From: Streptomyces violaceorubidus
Lineage (GTDB): Bacteria; Actinomycetota; Actinomycetes; Streptomycetales; Streptomycetaceae
NCBI RefSeq assembly: GCF_000717995.1
Contig: NZ_JODM01000006.1
Coordinates: forward strand, 248,001 to 312,000
DNA: 64,000 nt
Direction: 5' to 3'
The notes below the pieces were generated by a model. The model was not told where the DNA came from, did not search any database, and saw nothing but the letters and a program-made list of their open reading frames with translations. The translations under genes were made by a program, and so were the position numbers. This document shows positions 1 through 8,907 of the stretch, piece after piece. Each line of letters begins with the position of its first letter. Positions within the stretch are counted from its first letter, which is position 1.

Positions 1-1
1 C

Positions 2-490
2 TCGGCGACCCTCGCCCGCTACGTCCACTACATGCAGTACGACACCCGGGTCTGCGTCGCCGACCCGGAGAACTCCTGCTTCTTCGAGGGCTGGACCACC
101 GGCGAGGCGGACGTGGCCTGCGACCGGGGCTCCCGCATCGAGGGCATCGGCCGGCCCCGGATGGAACCGAGCTTCGTGCCCGGCGCGATCGACCGCATGA
201 TGAAGGTGCCGGACGCGGCGAGCGTCGCGGCCGTACGCTCCCTGGAGCGGGTCATCGGCCGCAAGGCGGGCGGCTCGACCGGCACCGGGCTGTGGAGCGC
301 GTTGCGGATCGTCGCCGAGATGGTGGCCGCGGGGGAGCGGGGCAGCGTCGTGACACTGCTGTGCGATCCGGGGGACCGGTACCTCGACAAGTACTACTCC
401 GACGCCTGGCTCGCCGAACAGGGCCTCGACATCGAGCCGTACACGGCGGAGATCGAGTCCCTGCTGCGCACCGGCAGCCCGCTCGGCTGA
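2..490 (+). CDS. PLP-dependent cysteine-synthase-family protein (3' part only)
   Basis: The reading frame is open from the first base of the window, so the start lies upstream; 162 residues are visible. The visible part resembles the C-terminal half of a fold-type II PLP enzyme of the cysteine synthase / L-cysteine desulfhydrase group: an early DPENS segment, then a KAGGSTGTGLW glycine-rich stretch and a C-terminal region with DRYLDKYYSDAWL, a sequence typical of the actinobacterial Cds1-like branch. Such enzymes make or break the C-S bond of cysteine in the cytoplasm. The PLP lysine is not in view, so synthase and desulfhydrase activity cannot be separated here. Confidence 0.8.
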   Translation, partial: SATLARYVHYMQYDTRVCVADPENSCFFEGWTTGEADVACDRGSRIEGIGRPRMEPSFVPGAIDRMMKVPDAASVAAVRSLERVIGRKAGGSTGTGLWSALRIVAEMVAAGERGSVVTLLCDPGDRYLDKYYSDAWLAEQGLDIEPYTAEIESLLRTGSPLG

Positions 491-525
491 GCCGGTCGCC
501 GGTCGCCGGTCGCCGGTCGCCGGTC
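491..525. repeat. Tandem heptamer repeat, 5 copies of GCCGGTC
   Basis: Five perfect head-to-tail copies of GCCGGTC start directly after the stop codon of the cysteine-synthase-like gene. The repeat lies between two convergent genes and is not coding. It looks like a simple slippage repeat, and copy number may vary between strains. No stem-loop terminator is obvious besides it. Confidence 0.85.
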
Positions 526-546
526 GGCCGTTTGCGAGGCGCAGGG

Positions 547-1020
547 CTACGGGCGCCGCAGCCGCCGGTCCAGCGACGTCACCGCGCCCCGGAAGGCCCG
601 CCCCAGCCCCGGACGCGCCCGGTCCAGGACGAAGCGGAAGGGCGCCGTACCGTCCGCCGCGAACGTCCAGCGCACCCGCGTACCGGTACCGGCCGGCGTC
701 AGCCGCCACTCCTCGAGCATGGCCCGGGCGCCCGGCGCGTTGGTGACGTCGACGCGGTAGGCGTACACCTCGGGCCGCTCGGCCGCCAGCACCGTCTCCA
801 CGAAACGCGCGCCGCCCCTGAGCCGGATCTCGCGCCCCGCGCCCTCACCGATGGGCCGGGCGAACGTCACCGCCGAGAACCACGCGGTCCAGCCGGGAAC
901 GTCCTCGGCCAGGGCGCGGAAGACGGCGTCCGGGGCGGCGCCGATCTCCCGCGCGAAGACCAGGCGCACCGGCGCCGTCTCGACGAAGTCGAGACCTACC
1001 GGACGCAGACGGCGAACCAT
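547..1020 (-). CDS. SRPBCC (polyketide cyclase/dehydrase-like) family protein
   Basis: A 157-residue protein with the pattern of the START/SRPBCC fold: an N-terminal strand (APVRLVFARE), a helix with PDAVFRALAEDVPGW, successive strands and a long C-terminal helix with ALRF/RLRRP-type basic end. The ATG at 1020 was chosen over the in-frame GTG at 1026 because an AAGGGGG ribosome site lies 8 nt upstream of it. These proteins bind hydrophobic ligands in a central cavity; the ligand cannot be told from sequence. It is transcribed towards the cysteine-synthase-like gene and stands alone. Confidence 0.8.
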   Translation of the reverse strand: MVRRLRPVGLDFVETAPVRLVFAREIGAAPDAVFRALAEDVPGWTAWFSAVTFARPIGEGAGREIRLRGGARFVETVLAAERPEVYAYRVDVTNAPGARAMLEEWRLTPAGTGTRVRWTFAADGTAPFRFVLDRARPGLGRAFRGAVTSLDRRLRRP

Positions 1021-1186
1021 GGACACAACCCCCTTGTGCGAAGCCGCGGGTGGCGGACGATCGGCCGGGTGGCGCCACGATAGACCCGGGCGCGCCCGGG
1101 TGTCAGCGGGGCGGACGCCCCGTGCGCGGGCCGCCGCGTCCGGTGCCCGGCACGGCAGGGGGCTCCCTGGCAGACCGGCGCCGGTG

Positions 1187-2011
1187 TCAGTCGGCGGTGG
1201 GCTCCGGCTCGCCCGCCACGACCAGCCCGAGGTGCTCGGCGACCTCCGCGCGGGCCCGCGCCGACAGGCCGGAGTCGGTCACGAGCGTGTCCACCTGCTC
1301 CAGCGCGGCGAAGGAACTCAGGCCCACGACACCCCACTTGGTGTGGTCCGCGACCACCACGACACGCCGTGCCGACTGCACGAGACGCCGGTTCGTCTCG
1401 GCCTCCGCGAGGTTCGGCGTGGACAGGCCGGCCTCGGCCGATATCCCGTGCACGCCCAGGAACAGCACGTCGAAGTGGAGCGTCGCGATCGCCTGGTCGG
1501 CGACCGGTCCCACCAGCGAGTCGGAGGGCGTGCGCACACCGCCGGTCAGCACCACCGTCGCCCCGCCCTGCCGCGCCCCCGAGGTGCGCTGCGCCACATG
1601 GAACACGTCGGCCACCCGCACCGAGTTGGTGACCACCGTCAGATCCGGCACGTCCACCAGCCGGTGCGCCAGCGCGTACGTCGTCGTACCGCCCGACAGG
1701 GCGATCGCGGCGCCCGGGGCGACCAGCTCCGCGGCGGCCCGCGCGATGTCCTCCTTGGCCGTCGGCTCCAGACCCGACTTGGCCTCGAACCCCGGTTCGT
1801 GGGTGCTCGCCTCCGCCACCGGGACCGCTCCGCCGTGCACCTTCTCCAGCACACCCTGCCGGGACAGCGCGTCGAGGTCGCGGCGGACCGTCATGTCCGA
1901 CACGCCGAGCTTGCGGGTCAGCTCGTTGACCCGGACACCGCCACGGCGGCGCACCTCGTCGAGGATCAGGGCGCGGCGCTGCTCCGCGAGGAGGTTCGGA
2001 TTCTCACTCAC
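1187..2011 (-). CDS. DeoR/GlpR-family transcriptional regulator
   Basis: A 274-residue regulator. The N-terminus has a DeoR-type winged helix-turn-helix (about residues 8-60, with LLAEQRRALILDEV and the recognition-helix pattern VSDMTVRRDLDAL). The rest is a DeoR C-terminal sensor domain with the sugar-isomerase-like loop SGGTTTYALA and the VVVVADHTKWG segment, expected to bind a sugar phosphate. The GTG at 2011 was chosen because GAAAGGAC lies about 10 nt upstream; the frame stays open further upstream but without family similarity. It is not next to an obvious sugar operon, so the regulon is unknown. Divergent from the large membrane protein at 2266. Confidence 0.88.
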   Translation of the reverse strand: MSENPNLLAEQRRALILDEVRRRGGVRVNELTRKLGVSDMTVRRDLDALSRQGVLEKVHGGAVPVAEASTHEPGFEAKSGLEPTAKEDIARAAAELVAPGAAIALSGGTTTYALAHRLVDVPDLTVVTNSVRVADVFHVAQRTSGARQGGATVVLTGGVRTPSDSLVGPVADQAIATLHFDVLFLGVHGISAEAGLSTPNLAEAETNRRLVQSARRVVVVADHTKWGVVGLSSFAALEQVDTLVTDSGLSARARAEVAEHLGLVVAGEPEPTAD

Positions 2012-2265
2012 GTACGCTTCGGTCCTTTCGCCGCACAACCGCCCGACACGCCGACACACTCTCGCTCGGATGAGGTCTTCTCCCCGCACCCGTGCGCGGA
2101 CGTCCCATCCTCGCACGCCCCGCCGCGGCCCGCGCCACCGCCCGCCGCCGTCACCGGTCACACGGTTCGGGGAGATTCAGTGCCGAGGGGTGTACGACGC
2201 CCGCCGACGGGGATCCTGTGCCCGCACGGACACAGCCGACGGCGCGTCACGGGGGAGTGCGGACA

Positions 2266-4623
2266 GTGAAGAAGGCACAGGAACGGGCCGGGACGGGCGG
2301 GACCGACGCGAGAAGCGGCACCGCCCTGGAACTCCTGGTACACGGAGTGGGCGGTACGACACCCGCCGAGATGCTGGACGACCCGCGGACCGTGCGGGTC
2401 ACCGGCGACCACATCGCGGCCGTCTTCCGGCGCACCGAGGACGCCGACGCCGAGTCCCGGCCCGAGGACTACCGGGGCCGTCCGGTGCCCGAGGCCTACG
2501 TCTGGTGCAACCTCACCTCCGGCAACGGCACCCGCGCCCTGTGGCTGCTGCTCCTGCCCTTCATGGTGGTCAACATCGCCCACTGGATGCGGCCCGCCGC
2601 CCACGGCCGGACCCGCACGGTCCGCCTCTACGGGCTGCTGCTGCGGCTCACGGGCCTCACTCTGACCGTGCTCCTGGTCGCCGCCGCCTGCGAGGTCGCC
2701 CTCGACCTCGTCGCCTGGCAGTGCGCGGGCACGCGCGCGTGCGCCGAGCGGCACACCTGGCTGGGCTTCCTGTCGCCGGTGGTGTCGGACGGCGGCTGGT
2801 GGAGCACGCCCGGCCGCAGACTCGCCCTGGCGGCCGCGGTGCCCGCCGCCCTCACCGGGCTGCTGTGGTACCTGTCGCTGCGCACCTGGCGGGCGTACGA
2901 GTCCCAGCAGCCGATGGACCGCGAGGCCGACCCCGAGGAGGACCCCCGCCGCGCCGCGCTGGGCCGCCCCGGGTTCTGGTACGGACGCCGCCTGGTGGCC
3001 CGGCTGCGCGGCGCGCACACCGCCGCCGGGCTGCTGACCGTCGCCGTGGCGGTCGGCGTGCCCGCGGCCCGCTTCGACCACCGGCCGGGCGGACCCGCGC
3101 TGCTCGACACCCTGGGATGGGTGCTGCTGGGCGCGTTGGCCGCGGCGGGCGTCGCCGTGGTCGCGGTGGTCTGCCGCCGGGGCCGCAGCGAGAAGCGCCT
3201 GGACCGTCGACTCGACGAGCACCTCGTCCGCCGCCTGCCGCTCGCCGCCCTCCTGCTGTTCGTCCTCGCCCTGCTGTACGGCGGCTGGTCCCGACCGGGT
3301 TGGACGTCGCAGGGCCGGCTGGCCGGAGACACGGCCTTCGGCGGCATCGCCCTGGTGCAGGGGCTGCTGGTCGTCGTGCTGGCCGTGGTCGCCCACCTGC
3401 TCCACCGCAGCCGCCCCGACGCCCGCGCCGCGATCCGGGGCCTGGGCGGTCCCGCCGTCGCCATGCTGGCCTGCGCGCTGGGCGGCGTCATGTCCGGCGG
3501 GGTCTCCCAGCGTGTCTCCGACTGGATGGACGGCACCGGCGCCTTCCTCGACGGCCCGCCCGTCCTGCTCACCTGGCAGGCCTCCGTCATCCCGCCGTTG
3601 CTCGTCGTCGTCCTGCTGATGTGCGCCGTCCTCGCCCGGCACACCCTGCGCCTGGCCCGCGCGGAACGCGACGCCGTGGAACACGACCACCCGGGGGAGA
3701 CCGGAGACCCGGGGCGCACCCGGCGCATCGCCCTCACCCGCGCCACGGCCACGCTCACCGACCGGGCGCCCCTCATCGTCGCCATCACCTCCGCCGCCAC
3801 CCTGCTGCTCGGCGCCGGAGCCCTGGTGGGCGCCCTGACCACCGAGAAGGTGCCCGGGGAGGCGGCGCGCGGGACGTACGCGGCCCTCCAGGGGGCCGCG
3901 CAGACCGCGCAGGAACTGGGCTCCTGGCTGATCGGCCTCGGCTTCATACTGTTCGTCACCTGGGGCAGGCGCGCCTACAAGGACGCCTCCGCGCGGCGCA
4001 CGATCGGCATCCTGTGGGACGTCGGCACCTTCTGGCCACGCGCCGCGCACCCCTTCGCACCGCCCTGCTACGCCGAGCGCGCGGTACCCGACCTGACCTG
4101 GCGGATGGCGACCTGGACCCGCGCCACCGGCGGCCGGCTGGTCATCTCCGGGCACTCGCAGGGGAGCGTCCTCGCCGCCGCCGCGTCCTGGCAACTGGAG
4201 CCGTCCGCCCGCAGGCGCGTCGCCCTGCTCACCTACGGCTCCCCGCTGGAGCGGCTGTACGGCCGCTGGTTCCCGGCGCACTTCGGTCCCGAGGCGCTCG
4301 CCTCACTGCACGAGGAGGTCGACTGCTGGCGCAACCTCTACCGGCGCACCGACCCCATCGGCGGCCCGATGCGCCTGCCCGGCGACGCGGGCCCCGCGGT
4401 GGACCGCCCGCCCCTCAAGGACCCGCTGACCTACGGCCGGACCGAACTCCACCCGCTGCCGGCGCCGGTCCTCGGCCACTCCGACTACCAGGCCGATCCC
4501 GCCTTCGCCGAGGAACGCGCGCGGCTGCTGGCCCGGCTGCGCCCGGAGGTACCGGCGCCGCGCCACACGGGCGGTGCGGCGGCGTCCGTCCCGGCGGCGG
4601 ACGACACGACCGGGGACTGCTGA
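2266..4623 (+). CDS. Large polytopic membrane protein with split alpha/beta-hydrolase motifs
   Basis: A 785-residue protein starting at a GTG with GGGGGAG 8 nt upstream. An N-terminal LVHGVGG segment (His about residue 26) resembles the HG-type oxyanion strand of alpha/beta hydrolases. It is followed by roughly ten hydrophobic segments in several groups, separated by Arg-rich loops. The C-terminal soluble part has a nucleophile-elbow motif GHSQGS with Ser about residue 631, then LTYGSPLERLYGRWFP, as in lipase-like proteins. This suggests a membrane-embedded hydrolase whose fold is interrupted by transmembrane helices. The substrate is unknown and similar genes are usually annotated only as integral membrane proteins. 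The next gene is convergent, 39 bp away. Confidence 0.75.
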   Translation: MKKAQERAGTGGTDARSGTALELLVHGVGGTTPAEMLDDPRTVRVTGDHIAAVFRRTEDADAESRPEDYRGRPVPEAYVWCNLTSGNGTRALWLLLLPFMVVNIAHWMRPAAHGRTRTVRLYGLLLRLTGLTLTVLLVAAACEVALDLVAWQCAGTRACAERHTWLGFLSPVVSDGGWWSTPGRRLALAAAVPAALTGLLWYLSLRTWRAYESQQPMDREADPEEDPRRAALGRPGFWYGRRLVARLRGAHTAAGLLTVAVAVGVPAARFDHRPGGPALLDTLGWVLLGALAAAGVAVVAVVCRRGRSEKRLDRRLDEHLVRRLPLAALLLFVLALLYGGWSRPGWTSQGRLAGDTAFGGIALVQGLLVVVLAVVAHLLHRSRPDARAAIRGLGGPAVAMLACALGGVMSGGVSQRVSDWMDGTGAFLDGPPVLLTWQASVIPPLLVVVLLMCAVLARHTLRLARAERDAVEHDHPGETGDPGRTRRIALTRATATLTDRAPLIVAITSAATLLLGAGALVGALTTEKVPGEAARGTYAALQGAAQTAQELGSWLIGLGFILFVTWGRRAYKDASARRTIGILWDVGTFWPRAAHPFAPPCYAERAVPDLTWRMATWTRATGGRLVISGHSQGSVLAAAASWQLEPSARRRVALLTYGSPLERLYGRWFPAHFGPEALASLHEEVDCWRNLYRRTDPIGGPMRLPGDAGPAVDRPPLKDPLTYGRTELHPLPAPVLGHSDYQADPAFAEERARLLARLRPEVPAPRHTGGAAASVPAADDTTGDC

Positions 4624-4662
4624 GGCCCGCCCGGCCGAGCCCGGGCTCCGGCTGCGGCTCCG

Positions 4663-7101
4663 CTACGGCAGCTCGGGCAGGTCCTCGGGGTACAGCAGGG
4701 TCAGGTCGTCCGTGCTCGGGTCGGACAGCTGGGCGACCCGGCTCGCATGCCGCTCCACCATCGCCTCGAAGGTCTGCCGTGCCGTGCGGCCGTTGCCGAA
4801 GGCCGGGCCCTTGGGAATCTCCGCGAAGTACTTCGCCAGCGCCTCGGGCGTGCCCGGCCCCAGCCGGTACTCGTGCTCGTCGGCCTGCTGCTCCACGATC
4901 CGCAGCAGCTCCCCGGGGCCGTAGTCGCCGAAGGTGATGGTCCGTGAGAAGCGGGAGGCCACACCGGGATTGACGGACAGGAAACGCTCCATCTCCGCCG
5001 TGTACCCCGCGACGATCACGACGACGGCCTCCCGCTGGTCCTCCATCAGCTTGACCAGCGTGTCGATGGCCTCCTTGCCGAAGTCCCGGCCCGCGTCCTC
5101 GGGCGAGAGCGCGTACGCCTCGTCGATGAACAGCACGCCGCCGTGCGCCCGCTGGAAGGCCTCCTGGGTGCGGATCGCCGTGGAGCCGATGTGCTCGCCG
5201 ACCAGGTCCACCCGGGACACCTCGACCAGATGGCCCTTGTCCAGCACACCGAGCGAGGCGAGGATCTCGCCGTACAGCCGGGCGACCGTCGTCTTGCCGG
5301 TGCCCGGGGACCCGGTGAAGACCAGGTGCCGCTTGACCGACGCCGCCTTCAGGCCCGCCCGCTGCCGGCGCCGGCCCACCTCGATCATGTCGGTCAGCGC
5401 GCGCACCTCGCGCTTGACGCTGTCCAGGCCGACCAGGGCGTCCAGTTCGCCCAGGACGGCCTGCGAGGTCCGCGCCGGCTCCTGGGGGGCGGCGGGCGCG
5501 ATCAGCGGCTCCTGCTCGGTGGTGCGCTGCCCGGGGATCGAGCCGAGCAGCCCGGGGGACTGGGCCGCCGTCTGCACCACCGGCTCGGGCGCGGCGGGCG
5601 CCGTCAGGCCGGTGCTCTCGTCGCTGGTGCAGTCCTCCACGAGCGGCCCGGAGTCGTACGCCGAGTCGGGGCCGCCGTCCGCGAACTCGTACCCGCCGCG
5701 CGCGCAGCGCTCCGTGCGGCACTTCTTCAACGTCGTACGACAGCCGTCGATCACATGGAAGCCGTATCCCGCGCTGCCCGTGACCCGGCAGTTCAGGAAG
5801 CTGCCGCGGCCGCCGGCCGACACGTAGACACCCGCCTCGGAGGGCGAGTCGACGGTGCAGCGCTCGATGGTGGGGTCGGCGCCCTTGGTGACGATCACGC
5901 CGGTGCGGTTGCCGTCCAGGGTGCAGTTGTTCAGGGTGCCGCCGCTGCCGTGGTCGCGGAACCACGCGCCGGTGGCGGCGTCCCGGATGCGGCAGTCGTC
6001 GAGCTGCGCGGTGGCGCCGTCGCTCACCGACACGGCGGTGTTGCGCACCTGGGAGAGGTCGCTGTCGACGACGTCCGCGCGCGAGCCCCGGTCCAGGACG
6101 AACAGCGCGTCCGGCACGTCGTGCACCCGGCAGGAGTCGAGCACCGCGGTGGCGCCGTCGCTGACCCAGACCGCCGGGTAGTCGCCGGTGCTGTCGAAGA
6201 TCTCGCACTGGTTGGCGTCCACCCGGGTGCCCGGGTCCCACACCGACAGGCCGTTGCGCCCGAACTGCCGCACGCTGGTGCGGGTCAGGGTGAGGACCGA
6301 GCGGGACCTGAGGTCGACCGCGTTCTCCGGGATGTCGTGGATGCGGCAGTCGGCGAGGGTGAGCACCGCGTCCGTGTCCAGCGTGACGCCGTCGCCCGTG
6401 GTGCGGTGCACGTCGCAGTCGGTCAGATGGGCCGTGGCCCGGCCGGTCACCTGCACGCCGCTGCCGCGGACCTCGTAGACCTCGCAGCCCACGGCCTCGA
6501 ACGCGGAACCCTCGCCGGTCGCCGTCAGTCCGGATCCCGTCGCGTGGTGCACCCGGCAGCGCTCCAGCCGGGGGCGGCCGCCGGAGCGCACCGCGACGCC
6601 CGCCTGGCCGGCCGCGACGACCTCGCACTCCTCGAACACGCCGCCCCCGCCGTCCAGGACGGCGATACCGACACCGGCCGGATTGTCGACGGTGCAGCGC
6701 CGCACCGTGGGACGCGCGCTGCCGCGCACCTCTATCCCGGAGGCGGAACGCGCGACGACCCTGAGACCCACCAGCTCCGGCGTGCCGTCCTCCACCAGGA
6801 CCGCGGGCGCCGCCGCGTCCTGGCCCTCGACGTGCAGGTCCTGGATCACCGCCGAGGCGCGCACGGTCAGCGGGACACCGTCGGCGGGCGCGATCCGGAC
6901 CGAACCCTGGGCGCCCTCGGGTCCGCGCAGGGTCACCGCCCGCTGGACGACGAGATTCTCCCGGTAGGTCCCTGGGGCCACGGTGAGGACGTCACCGTCG
7001 GCCGCGGCCTCCAGGGCGGCGGCGAGCGATGCGTACTCACCCGTGCGGCGCCGCCACCGCGAGGTGCCGGTGTGCGTCACCTGGACCGTGCCCTGTGCCA
7101 T
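4663..7101 (-). CDS. Right-handed parallel beta-helix / AAA+ ATPase fusion (CbxX/EccA-like)
   Basis: An 812-residue fusion. Residues about 5-490 are a pectin-lyase-like right-handed beta-helix: many rungs of about 23 residues with patterns such as CEV..AGQAGVAV and CRVHHATGSGL. The C-terminal third is a CbxX/CfxQ (SpoVK/EccA-like) AAA+ module: linker helix LGELDALVGLDSVKREV, Walker A GSPGTGKTT near residue 596, Walker B LFIDEAYAL near 654 and a sensor-type NPGVASRF. EccA-type ATPases act in type VII secretion and related remodelling; the helix could be a carbohydrate or peptide scaffold. The ATG at 7101 was chosen for the MAQGTVQV start with GGTGGGGG upstream. No esx or ecc genes are adjacent. 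Confidence 0.85.
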   Translation of the reverse strand: MAQGTVQVTHTGTSRWRRRTGEYASLAAALEAAADGDVLTVAPGTYRENLVVQRAVTLRGPEGAQGSVRIAPADGVPLTVRASAVIQDLHVEGQDAAAPAVLVEDGTPELVGLRVVARSASGIEVRGSARPTVRRCTVDNPAGVGIAVLDGGGGVFEECEVVAAGQAGVAVRSGGRPRLERCRVHHATGSGLTATGEGSAFEAVGCEVYEVRGSGVQVTGRATAHLTDCDVHRTTGDGVTLDTDAVLTLADCRIHDIPENAVDLRSRSVLTLTRTSVRQFGRNGLSVWDPGTRVDANQCEIFDSTGDYPAVWVSDGATAVLDSCRVHDVPDALFVLDRGSRADVVDSDLSQVRNTAVSVSDGATAQLDDCRIRDAATGAWFRDHGSGGTLNNCTLDGNRTGVIVTKGADPTIERCTVDSPSEAGVYVSAGGRGSFLNCRVTGSAGYGFHVIDGCRTTLKKCRTERCARGGYEFADGGPDSAYDSGPLVEDCTSDESTGLTAPAAPEPVVQTAAQSPGLLGSIPGQRTTEQEPLIAPAAPQEPARTSQAVLGELDALVGLDSVKREVRALTDMIEVGRRRQRAGLKAASVKRHLVFTGSPGTGKTTVARLYGEILASLGVLDKGHLVEVSRVDLVGEHIGSTAIRTQEAFQRAHGGVLFIDEAYALSPEDAGRDFGKEAIDTLVKLMEDQREAVVVIVAGYTAEMERFLSVNPGVASRFSRTITFGDYGPGELLRIVEQQADEHEYRLGPGTPEALAKYFAEIPKGPAFGNGRTARQTFEAMVERHASRVAQLSDPSTDDLTLLYPEDLPELP

Positions 7102-7209
7102 GGCGTTGCTGTGCCCCCACCTCGTCGTACGCGGGTCGTCGCCGATTCGGTTCGGCCGGTCCACCGTAGCGTGCGCGCAGGTGGTGAGTTGACCGGAGGC
7201 CGAAGCCCG

Positions 7210-7818
7210 TCAACTGCCCGCGCCGGTCCTGCCCCAGTCCGGTCCCGCCCGCTCCCACTCCTGCTCCAGGCACGCGTAACGGCGGCGGACCAGGCGCCAG
7301 ACCACGATCCGCCGGGCGGCCTCCACCAGGGCCGCGGCCGCCACCGCGGTGCCGATCCCGGCGAGCACGGCATGCGTGGTCGCCGTCGCGGAGTCCAGCG
7401 GGCGGGCCACCTCGCGGCCCCGCGCGTCCGTCCACATCGCGAACCGGTCGCCGCTGCCCGGGCGGTCGACGCCCACCAGGACGGGGCCCTCGTGCCGCGA
7501 GCCGTCCGGCCCGGACCAGGCGGCGAGGACACGGCTGCGTGGCTCTTCGCCGGAGGAGGCGCCCTCGGGGTCGACGGACAGGGGCGAACGCTCCAGGGCC
7601 CGGACCACGGTGGCCGTCACCCGGTGCCGCACCTCGTGCTGCTCGCGCACCGACCGCTGCAGGGCGCTCTGCGCCGCGCCGCCCACGAGCACGCCGGTCA
7701 CAGGCGCGACGCACCCGATCAGCAGCAGCGCCGTCAGGGCCACCCAGGCCTCGGCCAGGTCGCTCGGGCGGCACAGCGGATTGCCTCGCCACCGCCACAG
7801 ACCTCTGATCGCCCGCAC
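7210..7818 (-). CDS. Rv1733c-family membrane protein
   Basis: A 202-residue protein with two transmembrane helices, one near residues 25-48 (WVALTALLLIGCVAPVTGVLVGG) and one near 150-170 (HAVLAGIGTAVAAAALVEAA). Between them is an extracytoplasmic domain with the family pattern VRVLAAWSGPDG ... GDRFAMWTDARG. This layout is that of actinobacterial Rv1733c-like proteins, of unknown biochemical function. The start is a GTG at 7818 behind GGGGGTGGG. The C-terminal tail (YACLEQEWERAGPDWGR) is cytoplasmic. It is downstream in the same direction as the MOSC gene but with a 219-bp gap, so probably a separate unit. Confidence 0.8.
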   Translation of the reverse strand: MRAIRGLWRWRGNPLCRPSDLAEAWVALTALLLIGCVAPVTGVLVGGAAQSALQRSVREQHEVRHRVTATVVRALERSPLSVDPEGASSGEEPRSRVLAAWSGPDGSRHEGPVLVGVDRPGSGDRFAMWTDARGREVARPLDSATATTHAVLAGIGTAVAAAALVEAARRIVVWRLVRRRYACLEQEWERAGPDWGRTGAGS

Positions 7819-8037
7819 GCACCCACCCCCTTCCCGCTCCGCTCCACCCCCGTCGAGCCGTTCGCACGGATCCCGGGCGGACCGGACGGCGGGGGCGCGC
7901 CGTCCCCGCTCGGTGACCCGTCACGGCCGGATTCTCATGAACCTCTCACAAAGCCCAACGCGCGGGCCCCGCACCGGGTTCCCGTTACCGGGCCGTTTGT
8001 CCGGAACCGAGACGCGGTCGTGGCGGGCGGCCGCACC

Positions 8038-8865
8038 TCACTCGATGATCCGCACCGGGTCGCCGACCCGGACCGTGCCGCGGCCGAGGGGGACCAGGTT
8101 CTGCCCGAAGACCAGTTTGCCGTCGATGCGTCGGTGCCGTCCGAGGCTGTACAGGGGCTCGGTGCCGCGGTCCGCGGTGCCCTGGTCGGTGGTCGTCACG
8201 ACGCACCGCCCGCACGGCTTGGCGACCCGCAGGACGACCTCGCCGACGGCGACGCGCGACCAGCGGTCCTCGGCCCAGGGCTCGGTGCCGGAGACGACCA
8301 GGTTCGGCCGGAAGCGGTTCATGGGCAGTGGGCCCTCGTCCGCGTGCTCACCGCGCGCGATCAGGGAGTTGAGGGCGTCGAGCGAGGCGGTGGTGGTCAG
8401 CAGCAGCGGAAAGCCGTCCGCGAAGGAGACGGTCTCGCCGGGCTGCGCGTACCGCGGGTTCACGGGGCGGCGGGTGGCGGGGTCGTCCAGGTGCACCAGC
8501 CGGACGTCGGCCCCGAGCAGCGCGCTGCACCAGGCGTGTGCCGCCTCGTCCTCGGCGGGGAGGGCCTCGATCTTGTCCCGGAAGATCTGCACCGGCACCG
8601 TGCCGCCCGCGCGCGGGACCGGCACCGTGAGGGGCGCCGTGCCGGGCGCGGACAGCCGTAGGCCGCCGCCGGGCAGAAGCTCGGCGGCGGCCAGGGCGAG
8701 GCGCGGCTGCTTGCGTTGCGTGACGACCTTTCCCCCGTCGTCGATCAGCATCCAGCGTCGGTCCCCGGCCGGCCCCCAGGGCTCCACCACGACTTCCTGG
8801 AGCGACAGGCTCCGGAACGCCTTGACCGGATGGACGTGGATCGACTGCAGTCGCGCGTACTCCAT
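8038..8865 (-). CDS. MOSC domain protein (YcbX-like, molybdenum cofactor-dependent sulfurtransfer/reductase)
   Basis: A 275-residue protein with an N-terminal MOSC beta-barrel domain (about 1-115; start LQSIHVHPVKAFRSL, then WGPAGDRRWMLID) and a C-terminal MOSC domain with the signature around residues 190-240 (NRFRPNLVV, then CGRCVVTTTDQGT with the conserved Cys). The family includes YcbX and mARC, which bind molybdopterin cofactor and reduce N-hydroxylated compounds or carry sulfur. The physiological substrate is unknown. The ATG at 8865 has no clear ribosome site; CACGAT lies 6 nt upstream, so the mRNA may be leaderless. Confidence 0.88.
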   Translation of the reverse strand: MEYARLQSIHVHPVKAFRSLSLQEVVVEPWGPAGDRRWMLIDDGGKVVTQRKQPRLALAAAELLPGGGLRLSAPGTAPLTVPVPRAGGTVPVQIFRDKIEALPAEDEAAHAWCSALLGADVRLVHLDDPATRRPVNPRYAQPGETVSFADGFPLLLTTTASLDALNSLIARGEHADEGPLPMNRFRPNLVVSGTEPWAEDRWSRVAVGEVVLRVAKPCGRCVVTTTDQGTADRGTEPLYSLGRHRRIDGKLVFGQNLVPLGRGTVRVGDPVRIIE

Positions 8866-8907
8866 GGGTTCATCGTGCCAGGTGGCACCGACAACCCGGA
8901 GGGCGGC

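Noticed and set aside
1050..4937. A 1295-codon open frame on the plus strand
   Set aside because: It overlaps the DeoR gene (antisense) and the membrane protein (out of frame), is Arg/Pro-rich low-complexity and has no family similarity: a GC-bias shadow.
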